NCBI GenBank assembly: GCA_902806565.1 | Contig: CADCXA010000030.1 | Location: 1,488,001-1,552,000, forward strand | Length of the DNA: 64,000 bases | Reading direction: 5' to 3' | Origin: Hypoxylon rubiginosum | Lineage: Eukaryota > Ascomycota > Sordariomycetes > Xylariales > Hypoxylaceae | Shown here: piece by piece, positions 10,040-21,012 of the stretch | How positions within the stretch are numbered: the stretch's first letter is position 1 | Layout of the letters: every line of letters begins with the position of its first letter | Notes under the pieces: generated by a model | What the model saw: the letters and a program-made list of their open reading frames with translations, nothing else | What the model was told of the DNA's origin: nothing | Databases searched by the model: none | Program-made: the position numbers and the translations under genes

Positions 10040-12064
10040 ATGGCCCCACGCAAACTTAACGTGTTGGTGTATACGGGCACTGGATCTACGGTTGAATCAG
10101 TAAAGCACGCGATATACTCACTCCGCCGACTTCTCTCGCCAAATTACGCAGTCATCCCTATTACTGAGACAGTTTTATTGAAAGAACCATGGGCGCCTAC
10201 TTGCGCACTGCTCGTTTTTCCAGGTGGTGCTGACCTCGGGTACTGCCGCGTGCTCAATGGCGAAGGCAATTCAATTATATCCCAGTACGTGCGCCGGGGC
10301 GGTTCGTATTTGGGTTTCTGTGCGGGCGGCTACTACGGATCCAAGAGATGCGAGTTCGAAGTTGGCAATAAGGCCATGGAAGTTATCGGGTCGAGAGAGT
10401 TGGCATTCTTCCCTGGAACTTGTCGAGGTGGCGCGTTTAAGGGATTCCAGTATCACAGCGAGGGCGGTGCCCGTGCAGTGCGCGTGAACGTCGTGAAGGA
10501 CGCATTCAGGGGTTCGGGCCTAGTTCCCGAAGTTTTCACATCCTATTATAATGGTGGCGGCGTTTTCGTTGATGGTGTAGGTGAAAATGGTGACGTCGAG
10601 ATTTTGGCAAGCTACGCGAGCGATCTCGATGTTGACGGAGGCCGCGAAAAGGCGGCTCTGGTATACTGCAAAGTTGGCCATGGTGCTGCGGTTCTCTCAG
10701 GGCTTCATCCTGAATTCGCTGCGGCAAACCTAAACCCGCATCACGACGTTGCAGGATATGATGATCTAATCGCTGCCCTTAAAGCCGATGATGATGCGAG
10801 GACAAGCTTTCTAAAGGCATGCTTAGCGAAGCTTGGACTTGAAGTCAATCAAGAGACATCAACCGTACCGTCCTTATCTCGACTTCACCTATCATCCATA
10901 TCTAACAGCGACGTCGATGATCTATTACATTCATGGGAAGATATTATCACCAAAGAAGAGGGCGAAGAGTACATCAAAGCCGAGAACGACACGTTCCATC
11001 TACAGAAGCCCGAAACCATGTGGTCTGTTAGCGGCTTAAAAGAAGCGTTGCCAAATGAAAGTCTGGATCAAAAGTCCTCCGATACGAGCGAAGCCATGAT
11101 CGACTACAGCACCATTATCAAACGTATCGTGACCCATGAGAATGCCTGGCCTGAGGCCAGAGCCACACCTTATTTCAACCACAACGCGTTTTACTCGAGT
11201 TTACAAGAATACCGACGGTCGGAACCAGAGTCGGAAGAATGGGGTGACTTTCTGATGTACGGAGAAGTCGTGACGAGCACGAATACGCTACTAGAGAAGA
11301 ACTTCAAGCTACTTTATAAACTACCGTCCGGGTTTACGCTCACAGCGACGACCCAGGTCGCGGGCCGCGGACGTGGAAACAATGTCTGGGTATCTCCAGC
11401 TGGATCTCTGATCATGTCCACCGTCATCAACCACCCAGCTCATATTGCGCCGAGCCGACCCATCGTCTTCATCCAGTATCTAGCCGCCATCGCGATCGTA
11501 CAGGCGGTCAAGTCCTACGACCGAGGTTACGACGAGGTGCCCGTAAAGCTGAAATGGCCAAACGACATTTACGCACGGGATCCAAGACAGCCTTCGTCGT
11601 CGCCACCGTCTTATGTAAAAATCGGTGGCATCTTATCCAACTGCTCTTACTCGTCGGGGTCGTACCAGATCGTCCTCGGGATCGGAATCAACGCGACGAA
11701 CGGACGTCCTACGACGTCCCTCGACGCCCTCCTCCCCTCGCACCTTGCGCCGTTCCGGATCGAGAAGCTCGTAGCGGGAATCCTGACTCGCATGGAAGCC
11801 CTGTACAAGACGTTCGTCCGGCGGGGGTTCACGAGGGACATGGAAGATGCGTACTACACCCACTGGCTCCACGGCCGCCAGATCGTCAATCTCGAGGCCG
11901 AGGGCGGAGTAAAGGCTCGTATTGTAGGCATCACGAGAGACTGGGGCATGCTGAGGGCTGAGGAATTAGGGAGCGGCGATCGGCCGACTGGGAAGATCTG
12001 GGCGCTTCAGAGTGATGAGAACAGCTTCGATTTCTTCAGGGGCTTGGTGAAGAGGAAAATCTAA
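10040..12064 (+). CDS. BPL1: Biotin--protein ligase (holocarboxylase synthetase)
   Basis: Attaches biotin, via biotinyl-5'-AMP, to a lysine of acetyl-CoA carboxylase and pyruvate carboxylase. Intronless, 674 residues from the ATG at 10040 (MAPRKLNVLVYTGTG), where the family's N-terminal domain normally begins. Residues ~5-290 form the glutamine-amidotransferase-like BPL_N domain (VLVYTGTGS; LLVFPGGADLGYCR; YLGFCAGGYYG). The catalytic domain occupies the C-terminal third: STNTLLEKN (~residue 413), the biotin-binding loop GRGRGNNVWVSPAG (~440), KLKWPNDIY (~502) with the Lys/Trp/Asn/Asp signature, KIGGILSN (~527) and GIGINATN. The order and length match eukaryotic BPLs. Identification is secure; the exact start is less so because the frame stays open to 9899. 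Confidence 0.95.
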   Translation: MAPRKLNVLVYTGTGSTVESVKHAIYSLRRLLSPNYAVIPITETVLLKEPWAPTCALLVFPGGADLGYCRVLNGEGNSIISQYVRRGGSYLGFCAGGYYGSKRCEFEVGNKAMEVIGSRELAFFPGTCRGGAFKGFQYHSEGGARAVRVNVVKDAFRGSGLVPEVFTSYYNGGGVFVDGVGENGDVEILASYASDLDVDGGREKAALVYCKVGHGAAVLSGLHPEFAAANLNPHHDVAGYDDLIAALKADDDARTSFLKACLAKLGLEVNQETSTVPSLSRLHLSSISNSDVDDLLHSWEDIITKEEGEEYIKAENDTFHLQKPETMWSVSGLKEALPNESLDQKSSDTSEAMIDYSTIIKRIVTHENAWPEARATPYFNHNAFYSSLQEYRRSEPESEEWGDFLMYGEVVTSTNTLLEKNFKLLYKLPSGFTLTATTQVAGRGRGNNVWVSPAGSLIMSTVINHPAHIAPSRPIVFIQYLAAIAIVQAVKSYDRGYDEVPVKLKWPNDIYARDPRQPSSSPPSYVKIGGILSNCSYSSGSYQIVLGIGINATNGRPTTSLDALLPSHLAPFRIEKLVAGILTRMEALYKTFVRRGFTRDMEDAYYTHWLHGRQIVNLEAEGGVKARIVGITRDWGMLRAEELGSGDRPTGKIWALQSDENSFDFFRGLVKRKI

Positions 12065-12829
12065 GTCCGCTAGGCGGTGAGTAGCGAAGCCGATACCCTC
12101 CGCATGGCACTCCAAGATCGTCAATCGCCAGCAGATACGATTTCGATACCTACTCTGACACTATCTCGACAACTACTATTTCTTGGCAAAATATTCCAAT
12201 TAGTTCTAAAATTATGAAAATAAGCATAGTCTGTTATATTCTTTTACATTCGTGTCGCGACAACCTTCCGATATAACCTTTACCAGTCCCGACCGGACCG
12301 TAGTCATGAGGGGTATTCAATAGCTCGACACATGCCCCCAGTCTTCGAAGTTCATACCTACCTCCTAACAACCTAGGCACTCACCAATTCTATGCCTCAA
12401 CGTAAAAGGAATTTATGGCGTAGATGCACTACTCCATTGCGGCTATCCTTCGCCACTAACATATCAGTTAAAGCACTGCCTTCAGCTTGGGCTGGATGTT
12501 AGGCTGACAATGCACACCTATGGCGATTGAACGCCCGACAGGCCGCACCCGACATATGGGCGTACCCCGAGGCGGTGTATCTTATGCAGGTAACTTCGCC
12601 ACAACGAGAACTGGCTCAGCCTGAGGCCGCTTGAAGATTTCTACATCATTCCCCTCATTAATCTCTTCGCTAACCTTTTCTTCGCCCAGAATATTTCAGA
12701 CGTAGATTCTTCATAGATCTGGGCTTGCATGTCTATGTCTTCTCCAGCTATCAGAATACTGCTGAATTCCTCATGATATTTGTCACTCTGCAGGTACATA
12801 AGGCTGTAGCCTGACGAACGAAATCTCTC
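12065..12829. other. Intergenic region upstream of the NLR-like gene
   Basis: No supported gene. A minus-strand frame of about 60 codons at roughly 12640-12830 reads plausibly (contains SDKYHEEFSSILIAGED) but lacks a start and overlaps the first exon of the NLR gene in antisense, so it is not called. Confidence 0.45.
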
Positions 12830-15800
12830 ATGGCGTACGCCTCGTCATCGGAATCCGGCTCGAGGCATCTCGGGCAGATTCATTCTACTGGCATCACTGA
12901 ACTATACGTCCCTGACTCTCCAGTTCTTGAGTAAGTCGCTCCAGGTTTATAGACTTTAGTAGACGAAGAGCTACCTGAATAGATACCGTTTCATTTGCAA
13001 CTCAAGGGCAAGCTGACCCTGTGTCCAATAGTGTGTGCTTCGTCCACGGGTTCACTGGGCACCCAGAGCTTACTTGGCGATCTAAGAAGCGATCAAAGCG
13101 ACAGGCTCCTAGCGAGTCTGTCTCAGATACCCCATCGAAGCGAAAGCTATTTGGCTCCCTACTTAGCTCACAAACAAGTAGCAGTCGCGAGAGCAGTAGC
13201 GCAGAACGGACGACTGCGACGGGAGAATACCTATGCTGGCCAAGAGGTGAGCCGCATTTCATGCATATTGGCACTTGTAGTTCATGATCCACGATGTATA
13301 TGGAAATCATAGCTAATTGAACGGGCAAAGATCTGGTTCCGCAGATTATCCCAGATGCTCGTGTGCTCACCTTCGGCTACGATACCCATATTCGACATTC
13401 AGTCTCTCGCCCACCGAGCCAGAACCGACTCATAGACCACGGTGGTGATTTCCTCTGCGCCCTCGAGGATTGTCGACGCTTAGATCCATCGCGCCCCTTG
13501 CTGTTCATTGCGCATAGTTTAGGTGGGCTCGTTGTCAAGGAGACACTGAGACAATCCAAGAGTTATGAGCAAGAGCAACCCGACCGAGCATTGATATATC
13601 TAAGAACGGCCGGTATTATTTTCTTCGGCACTCCCCATGCTGGAGCCGACCCCTTAAATGGCATACATCACTCCCTCGTTCGATTAGTCAAGGCCTTGGG
13701 ATGGAGAGTGAATGATCAAGTCGTTCAGACACTTATGCCCAATGCGGAGCGACTAGTCATGCTAAGCGAAGAATTTCTCAGTATGGTACATGCACGGTGC
13801 TGGCAGATTCATAGCTTTCAGGAAGAGTTCCTACAGACTGGGTTATTCGGCAAGAAGGTATGACTTCAATTCTTTACATTGAAAGATAAAATTATAGGAT
13901 GGTTATTCATGGACGATCTCTTGATTAATCCTCTATATTTCGCTGACCACCTGTTAGGTTGTAGAAGATTCCTCATCTCGTATCAATGACCGCAAGTACG
14001 AGAGGACAGCTCATATCCAAGCGAACCACGTGGATATGTGTAGGTTTGATGGTCTCGAAGATCCCGAATTTCGCAAAGTCCAAGCGGCTCTTCAATTTAT
14101 GCACAACTCTGTGCGGGAAAGATCAGCGCTTGTAACCAGCACACTTGATGATCATCATTTGGCTGGGAGTGCATCACCGAGTCTACAGACTAGTCTAACG
14201 CCGGAACAGAAGGAAAAGATCTTGGACAAGCTGAAGTTCGATGCGGTTGACTCTAGGTATGTGTCTCTCAGAGCAGCTCAGACAAAAACCTGCCAATGGC
14301 TTCCAAAGAGCAAAACATACAAAGCGTGGCAGGATGCAACGAAACTAGCTGAGCATCATGGATTCTTGTGGATAAAAGGGAAGCCCGGAGCCGGAAAGTC
14401 CATAATGATGAAATTTGGTAAGTAGATGTCTTGAATTAATTATAATCATCATACTGACTTATACGCAGTAAGTAACCAACATATACTTCCTGTGAATATA
14501 TGCCTACCTACCCAGGTAGATACCTCCTAGTGAAAGGGGGGTCAAGAATCACACCGTGTTACTTAACCGGTAGATTCATATGTAGTTCCGAAGTACTGAC
14601 GTGTTCTAGCTACTCCAGAAAGCTAAAAGAATGATGACTGGGAGTCTCGTCATATCTTTCTTCTTCAATGCACGGGGCGATAAACTTGAGAAGTCAACTG
14701 AGGGACTATACCGGTCGCTATTAATCCAGCTTCTACAGAGTCTTTCAGGAAATCCCCTTGACGCCGGAGCTCTAGTTCCGTTACTCGCTATGCCGGAAGA
14801 TAGCCCGTGGCCTATTGAAGCACTCAAGTCAGCCTTTGAATCAGTAATATCACAGGCTGGTACTATATCCCTGTGTTGCTATATTGACGCTTTGGATGAA
14901 TGTTCCGAGGATGAGGTCCGCGAGATGATCTATTTCTTTGAGGATATTGGAGAGCAAGCGTTGGGATCCAATTTTATATTCCGCGTGTGTTTTTCGAGTC
15001 GCCATTATCCTCACATAACCATTCGAAAGGGGCTGCAACTTACGCTAGAGGCCGAGCCTGATCACACCAATGATATCCGCCAATACATACAATCGAAGCT
15101 CAAGATCAAAGAGCAAGACAAGAAGCAAAAAATTGAAACTGAAGTCCTCGAACGATCCGCGAACATCTTTCTATGGGCAGCATTAGTCGTCGACATTCTG
15201 AACAAAGAATATGACAAGGGGCTGGATCCCACATTGAAGAGGTTGAAGCAAATACCTGATGGGTTGCATCGCTTATTCGAGGATATCCTAACCCGGGATA
15301 ACGAGAATATGGATGAACTTGTGCTGTGTTTACAATGGATCTTGTTCGCGAAGCGACCTCTTCGTCCGGAAGAGCTTTACTTTGCAGTGAAACTTGGTCT
15401 AGATCCTGCAAACTCGTCGTTCTGGGATCGAGATCATACTGGAAGCGACACGATAGGCCGTTTTAATTTGAACGTGTCAAAAGGACTTGCAGAAGTTACC
15501 AAGAGGAAAAACCCAACCGTCCAGTTCATACACGAATCTGTGCGCGACTACCTGTTGCGTGAAGACGGACTACGAGATATGTTGGGGCGCAGCAAAAAAA
15601 CGACAGGGAACGCAGAAGGTATCAGCAATGAAACTTTGAAGGAATGCTGTCTGGCTCAGCTGAAGAGCCAGATAGAATCCAAAGTTCCCTTTCCAGGCGA
15701 ATTACCCAAGGCATCCTCTCACGAGGCAGCGACATTACGAGAAGAAACCAAGGCCAAGTTCCCGTTTCTTGAATATGCCGTCAACCATGTCCTTAGCCAT

Positions 15801-17579
15801 GCAGACTCGGCACAGAAGTGTGGAATTGACCAGACCGGCTTTCTGTCTACGTTTTCTCGTGAACGCTGGATCACATTTGATAACCTTCTACAAAAACATC
15901 AAACACGTCGGCACGACAGCGATGCACCCTTGATCTATTTGCTTGCCGAACATAACTCGGCAAACCTCATTCAACTTCACCCAGAGCGGCATCTTGGGCT
16001 GACACTGTCAGCCAAGTCTGAGCGATACAGGCTTCCTATTGGCGCCGCGCTAGCCTTGGGAAATCATGACGCAATTCGCATGCTGGCGATCGAGGCAGCT
16101 AAACATAGCATCGGTCCTGGTGGCGATGCCTTGATGAGTAAAATAAGAGCAGAATTGACTGATCTAAGTCGCTTCAAATCTAATCGAAACGGTGATCAAT
16201 GGAAAGACCTTGATGCCCAAACATCCATCACACTGTTGGGGAGCATTTCTCTTGTTGATGCCTTGTGGGATACGTCCATGCTCTCTCTTCGAGATGATAC
16301 TCGTAGTTGTATAAATCTGCTCAGGAATTTCCCCTCGGTGGACTTTGCTAAACGCCTGATATGCTATCAGGGTTTTGTAAACGATATCGTTGACGAGGGC
16401 TCTGCTTTAACTAATGCAGCAAAAACTGATACTGTGGAATTGGCCGAATACTTTCTGTCACAAAATGCCGATCCAAACCTCAAAGACATGGAGAGGAATG
16501 CACCACTGTACTATGCAAAGTCCGTTGAAATGGCAAGAACTCTATATCAACATGGTGCTAATCCATATGATATTTTCCCAGACGACGGGAGTTTTTTGCA
16601 TTGCTTAGCAGAAAGGAAAACACCTGACGCTCTACCACTGATGGAGTATGCTCTGGGTGAAATGGGCATTCTGATTGACACAACAACGCGCAGTGGGAGA
16701 ACTCCGTTATCAATTGCTGCTGAGTCTGGTTTAATTGAAAGTCTGCGATTCTTGCTCAATTGTGACGAGACTGTCATAGACTTAGCAGACAATGAGGGCC
16801 GTACACCACTCTCACATGCTGCACGAGCCAACCGCACGGAGGTAGTACAATACTTACTCAAGCTTGGTGCTCAACCAAATCTCCCAGACAACCTCGGCCG
16901 GACGCCTATATTTCATACTATCGATACGGCAGGATCTGATGGCGCAGTGGCAGAAACTGTAAAAGCTCTTCTAGATCAGCCCTCAACTGATCCCAACTAC
17001 GCAGATATCAACGGTCTGACCCCGCTATCACGAGTAGCATTCTGGGATTTTACCGACATTCTTCTGTTATTACTGAAAGATGCGCGAATTGATCCAACAA
17101 TAAAATGCAAAGAAGGGAGAACAGTGATTTCTCATGCTGACCCATATAGAAGTGGTGAAGGCTCACTCGCTCTGCTATTAAAGATGACATCTGTAGACCC
17201 TGATGAGCCAGACTTCGGGGGGAAGACACCCCTGATGTACGCTTGTGAAGAGTTGTCCTATAAAAAAATTAAACAGTTACTAGGGAGTGGAAAGGTCGAT
17301 GTTAATGCCAAAGATAATCATGGATGGACACCGATATGGCACATCATAAAGCATCGGCCATATGATAGAAGGTATAAAAGGATAGAAAGTATGCGTCAGC
17401 TTCTCGCAAGTAACATGGTGGACCCCTTGGTTACTGTCGATGGCTACACGCCGTTGGACTTTGCAAAATCCGAACTTTGTCCTGCGAGAGGAAACAAAGA
17501 GTGGCCAGACGTGGTAGAGGTACTCTCTTCATACGTCGAAAAGTGGAATGCGTCCAGAGGAAATGCTGGAGATACATAG
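12830..17579 (+). CDS. NLR-like protein: alpha/beta-hydrolase - NACHT - ankyrin repeats
   Basis: Predicted fungal STAND/NLR receptor of the kind tied to non-self recognition and regulated cell death. Proposed exons 12830-12930, 13032-13246, 13331-13857, 13958-14417, 14469-14515 and 14610-17579 add up in frame to 1,439 residues. The N-terminus (GITELYVPDSPVLD then FVHGFTGHPELTW) starts a SesB/DUF676-like serine-hydrolase domain. Its nucleophile motif is AHSLGGLVVKE (Ser ~168), followed by GIIFFGTPHAGADP. A NACHT NTPase follows: Walker A GKPGAGKSIM (~421), VISFFFNARG, Walker B-type YIDALDECSE, then FIHESVRDYLL closing the helical part. The last ~400 residues are ankyrin repeats (RTPLSIAAESG, RTPLSHAARAN, KTPLMYACEEL, YTPLDFAKSEL). 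The weak point is the 14418-14609 stretch: a 47-nt micro-exon restores frame, while direct splicing to 14610 does not. The gene may therefore carry a frameshift there. Confidence 0.85.
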
Positions 17580-18275
17580 TCGGGCAGGCTCATAACCATC
17601 ATTTTGCAGAAAAACGCCACCAGGATTGAGACGAGATGGCAGATAGCAATTGGAGTTCCTTTACTAGTGGCCGTGACTTTCTAGTCATTGGGGTTTCAGT
17701 GACAAGTCTGTGAGTCTAGAACGTTATAAAGATGTTATCTGATCTTTGGGAATATATATTAGTGCAATGTTCCTAGCATCATTCGGTTTATCTATTTCGT
17801 AGCAGGAGATAGTAAATAGGCGAGTACCTCTCAGGAGGTGAGGTTGACGAAAGCTGGAGGAATTGAGACGTGATGATCGGCTCATGACAGAGGTAACTCT
17901 GATAACGATCGAGAGGTACACTACCAAAGGTCTACGGTAAAGGTGTAGTAATGTGGATTGTAATGTTTTCATTTTGGTCCGGTCCGTATCGCCTATTGCT
18001 AAAGGACGAACTGCCACGTCTTGCTGCCCCCTTTTTGGCTGATAGTATACAAGGATTACAGTAGTACATGCGGTCTTGCCCCTTGTCCAACTCCAACTAG
18101 GAACGAACCGCTCCCTAATCATTGAGAAACTCCTTAAGAACGCCGGGCTATGCTGCAGTCGAGTGAAGATGCCTTTTTCTGGATGATGCTGGGTATAACG
18201 GGTGCCCGATATGTTGATGACACTTATCCTCCCCTGCTTAAATCAAACTCTTGGATCCTCCTAGATCCAGAGTCA
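17580..18275. other. 3' intergenic region, no supported gene
   Basis: Lies between the 3' end of the NLR-like gene and the 3' end of PAM16. A 132-codon minus-strand frame at 17724-18122 has no domain, biased composition or splice support and is treated as chance. Confidence 0.5.
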
Positions 18276-18790
18276 CTACCGGTCCTTGTATACCTTGGGT
18301 TTCCAACCCTCTTTTACTTCAGCCTCTTGCGCTGCCTTCTCCATGGCGGGCCTCACCTCGGCCTCTATGCGTTCTCTCGCTCTTAGGATTTTGCTTTGGA
18401 GGTAGAAACTGCCCCCCTTTTGCGGGTCGTTCTGGTCGAACAGCTTCTTGAACCGCGACATGACCTCCTCCATGTTCGCCTGTCCTCCCTGGGGCGGCTT
18501 GACGTTCAGGATCTTGCATGCTTCGTCAAGGGTCATACCACTTGAAAGGCTCGCTCGTGCCGATGCTGCGTTCGGGTTGAGCTTGGCTTGCGCTCGGGCG
18601 TAGTTGGAGGATGCTTGGGCTTGCTTGTAGGCTTCGGTGAAGGCGCGGCCGAGGACTCGGCTGCCTACTACGACGATCTGCGTTATGATGCGGTGCGCCT
18701 GGACATATTGTTAGTTGGAATTGTGCGTGGCGCATCGGCTCATTCACCAATGCACGGGAAAATCGGAAGAGGTATTCTCAAACATACCAT
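18276..18790 (-). CDS. PAM16: PAM16 / TIM16, J-like subunit of the mitochondrial import motor
   Basis: Peripheral inner-membrane protein of the TIM23 presequence translocase motor. It pairs with the J-protein PAM18 and restrains its stimulation of mtHsp70. The coding sequence is split just after the initiator ATG: exon 1 is only 18788-18790, then an 89-nt intron (GTATGT donor, CTAAC branch, CAG acceptor), then exon 2 18276-18698. The product is 141 residues and starts MAHRIITQIVVVGSRVLGRAF, the conserved Pam16 N-terminus, which is why the split start is preferred over the internal ATG at 18536. Residues ~55-115 are the degenerate J domain (MTLDEACKILNV; RFKKLFDQNDPQKGGSFYLQ), in which the catalytic HPD is replaced by NDP, as expected for this non-stimulating paralogue. 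It is divergent from the Yip1 gene. Confidence 0.93.
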
Positions 18791-19397
18791 CTTCGCAGCT
18801 TAATAAAAGCACAACCACAGGAACCTGTATGCCCAAGGGACACGTAGAGCACTAGATCGGGGTTGGCGATCAATGGCGACGGGGTTGTTTTCTTTCACGT
18901 TGAATATGAGAAAGAAATCGTCATGGCTCGAAAATTGTCGCGATAACGGCGATTAGGATTGCACGTCGGGTTTGCTGCTCCGGAGCTCCGGGGTTGATCT
19001 CAAGTGGGGCCACAAGTCTTCCAGCCACGCAGCCACGTAGCCACAACATGGCACTAGCCACAATGCAGGGGAAGCTACAGCAGTTACGTACCTGATCTTT
19101 TAGCTGGATTTCGCGGTGCTACGGTGCCACATCGGTGAAGACAGATTCATTTTTTTGCGACCTTGTGAATTCAATAATCCCTGAAATCACAGCATCTCGC
19201 GACACCTTTCGTACACCTACCACAACAACGTATAACCTTCTGACTACTCTCTTCTCTCTTGAAATTCTTACATCCTTTGTGTCTGCCTAAGATAATACCA
19301 CCTTCCTAGACTCCTTTTGTTTGACACCCACCTTTACTACTAGACAACTCTACCCATCGACAAGTCGCAACAGTTTTCGATAATTCGCCCGCGAAAT
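18791..19397. promoter_or_regulatory. Divergent promoter region, PAM16 / Yip1-family gene
   Basis: About 600 nt separates the two outward-facing start codons. The part next to the Yip1 gene is CT-rich (around 19230-19345), typical of transcription-start regions in filamentous fungi. No named binding site is claimed. Confidence 0.4.
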
Positions 19398-20396
19398 ATG
19401 TCACAATATTACGGCGCGCCTCCTCCCAACCAGTACGCGGGCGGCGCGGCCGCCAACCTCCAATTCTACCCTTCGTCTTACTCACCTGGCGTCCCTAGCC
19501 AAGGAGCTCCGTCACAATCATACAACTATGGCGCACCGGCGCCTGGACCCAGCGGGTATGGAGGTTTCGGCGGCACACCGGGCGTAAGCGGGAGGATGGG
19601 CGAACAAGGTGGCTTGCGGACAGGCTGGCTCGCGGCTTTCTCGACGGAAGGATACGATGGGGAGCCTCCTCTGCTAGAAGAGTTGGGAGTAAACTTTGGG
19701 CACATCCAGATGAAGGTAAGCTTTCCTGTTGCCTGCTTGCATCGCCTACATATTTAGTAATAGTGCTAACTTGTACTTCAGACTTTGGCAGTTCTCAATC
19801 CCTTCGGACGTATAGATCAACACATCATGGACGACTCCGACCTAGGCGGTCCGATAATCTTCTTTCTTCTGTTCGGCACGTTCCTACTCCTTAGCGGCAA
19901 GGTGCACTTCGGCTACATCTACGGATTGGCACTGATGGGCTCCATTGCGCTACACACGATTTTATCCCTCATGTCCACCGACGGGCCCGGCTCACCATCC
20001 CCAGCTCTTGCGGCGCCTGCGTATCCTTCTGGTCCCGGCTACCCTGGCGATCCTAACGCTGGAGGAAGGGACGATTCGAAGGGGAATCTGAGTAGCACTC
20101 TTACATTTACGAGGAGCGCAAGTGTGCTTGGCTACTGCCTCCTACCCCTAGTCCTGACGAGCCTTGTAGGGATTGTCTTGCCCATGGACGGACCTCTCGG
20201 CTATATCTTAACGAGCGCCGCGATTGTTTGGTGCACGACAAGCGCCAGTGGCATGTTCTGCGCGGTGGGAAGAATGAGACAAATGCGAGCCTTAGTAGCG
20301 TACCCCTTGATGCTATTCTACGTCGGCTTCGGTATCATGAGCATCTTTAGCAGTCGGGGATCTGGCAGCTTGGGCAAAGTAGCAGGCGTATCGTGA
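19398..20396 (+). CDS. Yip1-family Golgi/ER-vesicle membrane protein
   Basis: Predicted YIP1-domain protein acting with Ypt/Rab GTPases in ER-to-Golgi vesicle formation. Exons 19398-19715 and 19782-20396 flank a 66-nt intron (GTAAGC donor, GCTAAC branch, CAG acceptor), giving 310 residues. The N-terminal ~85 residues are Gly/Pro/Tyr/Gln-rich and probably cytosolic (YYGAPPPNQYAGG). A conserved motif follows (PPLLEELGVNFGHIQMKTLA), matching the Yip1/YIPF5 class (DxPPLLEELGInf). The rest has five hydrophobic segments: LGGPIIFFLLFGTFLLLSG, HFGYIYGLALMGSIALH, SVLGYCLLPLVLTSLVG, YILTSAAIVWCTTSASGMF and ALVAYPLMLFYVGFGIM. Length and motif order fit Yip1 itself rather than Yif1 or the Yip4/5 relatives, but the exact orthologue is inferred. 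Confidence 0.88.
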
Positions 20397-21012
20397 AGAC
20401 GCAGTCGGATTGTCAAGATATTCCACCATCAGTCGTTTGTCAGACGAGATAGCGGCGAAGTGAAGAACTCCCAGACCGCATTCAGATTTGGCAAGTCATT
20501 GCGTAATATACTAAACGGCCAACGAGTTCATAGATTTGCGTTCGGTCTGAAGTTCGACTGTAGTCACAAGAAAAGGCGACAAAGAGGCATGATCGGGTAG
20601 AGGTGATGCTGAAGGCATACGGCCCGACCGTCTGCCTACAAAAGCATATAGCGTTGAATGAATAATATCATAACATCTGAAACTGTTATTACCATTATTT
20701 ACATCTAGTGCACCCCTAATTCCAGCCCAACATCTACTGCCTTTCCTAGAGATCTGAGGGACGGTCTACCAACTTGTAGCAGCATTGAAGGCAAGATCGA
20801 CATGAATACTACAGTTATGTACAAACATATGTCGATCACACGGCATAGAATTCACGTGTCCGGACGGCTTCTACTGGGCAAAACGATCCCCGCATTGAGG
20901 CTTCGCCCCGCCACCGGAATACCGAGAATTGGGACACTCATCAGCATTTTGCTAGAAGAGGAAAATAGTTAACTAAGAAACTGCTAAAAACGGATAACCT
21001 ACGGAGTAGACC
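20397..21012. other. Intergenic region, nothing recognised
   Basis: Tandem spacing between the Yip1 gene and the psq-domain gene, both on the plus strand. It should hold the terminator of the first and promoter of the second. No additional reading frame, repeat or RNA seen. Confidence 0.5.

Noticed and set aside
12640..12830. Antisense protein-like frame containing SDKYHEEFSSILIAGED
   Set aside because: No start codon and only a shifted frame continues upstream; it overlaps the first exon of the NLR gene. It could be a gene relic but cannot be supported.
17724..18122. 132-codon minus-strand frame
   Set aside because: No domain, no neighbouring splice-compatible exon, and codon use unlike the flanking genes; treated as chance.
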